Of a stretch of DNA of 64,000 nucleotides, positions 61,514 through 64,000 are shown piece by piece. Under the pieces are notes generated by a model. It did not search any database. It had not been told where the DNA came from and saw only the letters and a list, made by a program, of their open reading frames with translations. The translations under genes and the position numbers were made by a program. The stretch is from Acidimicrobiaceae bacterium (GTDB lineage: Bacteria > Actinomycetota > Acidimicrobiia > Acidimicrobiales > RAAP-2): the NCBI GenBank assembly GCA_947456245.1, contig CANGPS010000004.1:27253-91252 (forward strand). The letters run 5' to 3'. Each line of letters begins with the position of its first letter. The stretch's first letter is position 1.

Positions 61514-62880
61514 CACTCGGCCTCCTCTTCCTCTGCTGCCTCTGCGGCCTCGATGGCCGCCTCATCGGCGACGTTGGTCGTCAGGAGGCTGCGGTCGATC
61601 GCCTTGCCCTCCTCGTCGACGACGTTGATGTTCTCCACCAGCCAGTTCGCCGCCGCCGACTTGCCCAGCGCGTGCTTGACCTCGATGGTGCGACCGGCAC
61701 GGTCGAGCTGCTCGCGGATGGACGACGGGGTCTGCCCGTACTGCTCGGCCATGCGACCAATCTCCTCGGCGAGCTGCTCCTCGGTGACCTCCATGCCCTC
61801 GGCGAGCACCACGGCCCGGAGGCCAAGGTCCACCTTGACGGCCCGGAACGCCTCGGCCCGCAGCGCCCCGATGAGGTCATCACCGGTCTGTCCCGTGGCC
61901 TGGAGGAACTGCTCGATCGAGAGCTTCTGCGCCTCGAGGCGGTGGCCGAGGTCGTGGATGCGCTCCTGGACCTCGGCGTCGACCATGACCTCGGGGACCT
62001 CTTCGTCCTCGATCAGCTCGATGAGGGCGGACAGGGCTGCCTCGCGCAGCGCCATCTGGCCCTGGACGATGCGGACTCGGCTCATGCGGTCGGCGAGGTC
62101 GGCGCGCAGCTCGGCGACGGTCGAGAACTCGGAGGCCTCTGCTGCCCACTCGTCGGTGACCTCGGGGAGCACCTTCTCCTTCACGTCCTTGATCGACACG
62201 GCGAAGGTGACCGGCGTCCCGCCCTCAGGCGTCCCCGTGACCGTCAGGTCCTGGCCGCTGCGAGCGCCGGGCAGGGCCTCGTCGAGCTCCGGCAGGATCG
62301 TCCCGCTGCCGACCTGGTAGAGGTAGTCGTCGGCCTGGGCGACGGTCTCACCCTCCTCGTCGGTGCCCGTCAGGTCGAGCGTCACGAAGTCGCCCGACAA
62401 GATGGCCCGGTCGGCCTCGACGAGCTCGCCGTCGTTGTCGCGCATCCGGTCGATCTGCGCGTCGAGGTCGGCATCGGAGACCTCAAGGGCGGGGATGGTT
62501 GCGGTCAGGCCGTTGTAGCCAGCCACCGACACCTCGGGACGCACCTCGACGATGGCCTCGAAGGTGACCGGCCCGGACTCCTCGCCATCCGTGATGTCGA
62601 TCTCGGGCTGCGAGATCGGGTCGATCTCCGTCGAGATCACCGCCTCGGCGTAGAAGTCCGGCAGCGACTCGCGCAACGCCTCGGCACGGAGCGCGCCGGC
62701 CCCGCCCATGCGCGCCTCGAGCACCTTGCGAGGGACCTTGCCGGGACGGAAGCCCGGGATCCTCACCTGGTGCCCGAGCGTCTTGACGACGCTCGTCAGG
62801 GCGGTCTCGATGTCGGCCTCGTCGACGACGATCGACAGCTTGACCTTGTTGTTCTCGACGGTTTCAGAGGTTGCTCGCAT
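61513..62880 (-). CDS. tig: Trigger factor
   Basis: Ribosome-associated folding chaperone and prolyl isomerase. The 455-residue protein has the ribosome-binding domain with [17 protein letters not shown], a PPIase (FKBP) domain ([15 protein letters not shown] to about 240) and the C-terminal helical arms, ending in a Glu/Ala tail. The ribosome site AAAGGATCC lies in a perfect palindrome AAGGATCCTT (62881-62890) directly before the ATG. First gene of tig-clpP-clpX-folC-ndk. Confidence 0.97.
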
Positions 62881-62925
62881 AAGGATCCTTTACCTTATCG
62901 GGGCTCGATGGCCCTGCTGACCGAG

Positions 62926-63741
62926 TCAGACCATGACGGCCAGCGCCGCCAGGGCGGCCTCGCCGAGCGCCAGGTCTCCTGTGAGCTCGGTGCCCGGTGC
63001 CGCCAGAGCCTCCGCGAGGTCGATGCGTCCGGCGAACCGTCGAAGATAGGTCTCCTGGGTCAGCGTCACGGTGGCAGTGGCGTCCGCACCATCGACGGGC
63101 GTGGCCCTCCTGTCGACGACCTCGATGCGACGGCGCCCACCGAGCGGGCCCGTCACCTCGAAGGCCACCGAGGCGCCCTCCGGCGCCCTCGCCCCCTTGC
63201 CCACGACCACGCCGAGTGCGGTGTCCGCTCGGACGAGGGCGACCTCCTCGCCGAAGCCGTCCCGCCCGCCGGGACGACCCAGGGCGACCCGGACGTCCTG
63301 CTCGTGGATCCACGAGTCCATCACCCGGATCACCATGAACATCCGCAACGGCACCTGCCCGATCGGGCTCCACCCCACCACGTCGAGCTGCTCGGTCGAC
63401 AGGCCGCGCAGCTCAGCGATGCGCTCCTGCGCGACCTGCGCGAACTCGGACCTGACCTCATCGCCGGTGGCCGATCGACGCGCCACGATCCAGACCTCGT
63501 TCATCTCGCCGATCGGGTTCTTGAGGTGCGACGTCTCGACCACCTCGACCTCCGGGGCCGGGTGGCCCTGGAGCGTGCGCTCGATGCCGATCAGGTGGAC
63601 CAGCTGGTCGGCCACGCTCCATCCCGGGCACTGGGTCTCCCGGCGCCACTGCGCCTCGTCGAGGCCGGCGGTGGCGTCGAGGATCGACTGCCACACCTCC
63701 TCAAGCCCATCGATGATCTGCGCGTCGCTCCATGTGGTCAT
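62926..63741 (-). CDS. Maleylpyruvate isomerase family mycothiol-dependent enzyme
   Basis: The 271-residue protein is of the TIGR03083/DinB-like type. The N-terminal four-helix domain has PGWSVADQLVHLIGIE and a WIHEQDVRVALGRPGG block with the His residues used for zinc, and the C-terminal domain is SCP2-like. Relatives use mycothiol as thiol cofactor in isomerisation or S-transfer, in agreement with an actinobacterial host. Substrate unknown. 45 bases upstream of tig; divergent from the zinc-ribbon gene. Confidence 0.88.
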   Translation of the reverse strand: MTTWSDAQIIDGLEEVWQSILDATAGLDEAQWRRETQCPGWSVADQLVHLIGIERTLQGHPAPEVEVVETSHLKNPIGEMNEVWIVARRSATGDEVRSEFAQVAQERIAELRGLSTEQLDVVGWSPIGQVPLRMFMVIRVMDSWIHEQDVRVALGRPGGRDGFGEEVALVRADTALGVVVGKGARAPEGASVAFEVTGPLGGRRRIEVVDRRATPVDGADATATVTLTQETYLRRFAGRIDLAEALAAPGTELTGDLALGEAALAALAVMV

Positions 63742-63850
63742 GACTCGGAGGCTATGCGAGCGGGCTCACCGACGCGCTCCGTGATGCCGGTAGCCTCTGG
63801 GCCGACCCGGTGGTCCACCCTGACCGCCCACGACCCTCGAGGAGGCACCC

Positions 63851-64000
63851 TTGGCGACCTATACCGGCTACTGCGTCAAGTGCCGCGAGAAGCGGGACTT
63901 CGAGGGCGACAGGGTCGACCTCGCCAACGGGCGCTTCGCCGCCCAGGGCGCCTGCCCGGTCTGTGGCACCGCCATGGTCAGGATGCTCGGCACCGATCGC
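63851..64000 (+). CDS. DUF5679-like zinc-ribbon protein (runs off the window)
   Basis: TTG 63851 with GAGGAGG five bases upstream opens a frame of 50 codons to the window end. It reads a compact double knuckle: YCVKCREKRDF and, after an NGR segment, GACPVCGTAMVRM. The two Cys-x-x-Cys pairs suit one structural zinc. This matches the short DUF5679 proteins of actinobacteria, usually about 50-60 residues, so only the last few codons may be missing. Function unknown. It is divergent from the mycothiol enzyme gene across 109 bases. Confidence 0.82.
   Translation, partial: MATYTGYCVKCREKRDFEGDRVDLANGRFAAQGACPVCGTAMVRMLGTDR

Overview
The window is high-GC bacterial chromosome packed with housekeeping genes, almost certainly from an actinomycetote. 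Pointers are an MtrA/MtrB/LpqB-like trio, a class II (plant/mycobacterial type) DAHP synthase, a mycothiol-dependent maleylpyruvate-isomerase-family enzyme, RNase J next to dapA, several GTG/TTG starts and at least one likely leaderless transcript. Gene order and the Cys-paired secreted repeat protein fit an Acidimicrobiia-like lineage, but that placement is inference. No rRNA, tRNA, CRISPR array, IS element or prophage is visible. About 58 protein genes are supported. All but eight lie on the - strand, and many junctions are 1-8 base overlaps (ATGA, GTGA, TGATG), indicating long co-transcribed, translationally coupled blocks.

Region 1 (1-20.8 kb, - strand, read right to left): rimP-nusA-ylxR-infB-rbfA-truB-ribF-rpsO-pnp-M16 protease, then a YfhO-like membrane protein, dapB, two TetR regulators, a diiron ferritin-like oxidase, dapA and RNase J. 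The translation/RNA-decay core is conserved. The YfhO protein, TetR pair and diiron protein look like a lineage-specific insertion into the usual M16-dapB-dapA-rnj run. The ylxR reading frame has no standard start codon for its conserved N-terminus.

Region 2 (20.8-30.1 kb): rpsB-tsf-pyrH-frr-cdsA-dxr-rseP-ispG, combining translation, pyrimidine nucleotide, phospholipid and MEP isoprenoid genes, with xerC just upstream.

Region 3 (30.1-38.1 kb): a + strand two-component system with a small GerMN lipoprotein, then - strand nadD-small membrane protein-rsfS, + strand aroG, and a large secreted 14-repeat Cys-rich protein.

Region 4 (38.1-51.2 kb): phosphatase/mutase, CoxE-like VWA protein and MoxR ATPase following obgE-proB-proA. 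Then comes an insert carrying a DtxR-type regulator with changed metal ligands, a class III aminotransferase, a small membrane protein and HU. The insert separates obgE from rpmA-rplU-RNase E/G.

Region 5 (51-64 kb): radical-SAM TIGR03960/DUF2344 pair, the rod-shape cluster mreB-mreC-mreD-mrdA, ndk, folC, clpX-clpP-tig, a mycothiol-dependent enzyme and, divergently, a zinc-ribbon protein running off the end.

No wholly new multi-gene system is evident. The best leads are the start-less ylxR, the palindromic TetR promoter beside the diiron oxidase, the DtxR variant, and the nested hairpins between the DUF4499-like gene and HU. No gene-free stretch exceeds 300 bases.
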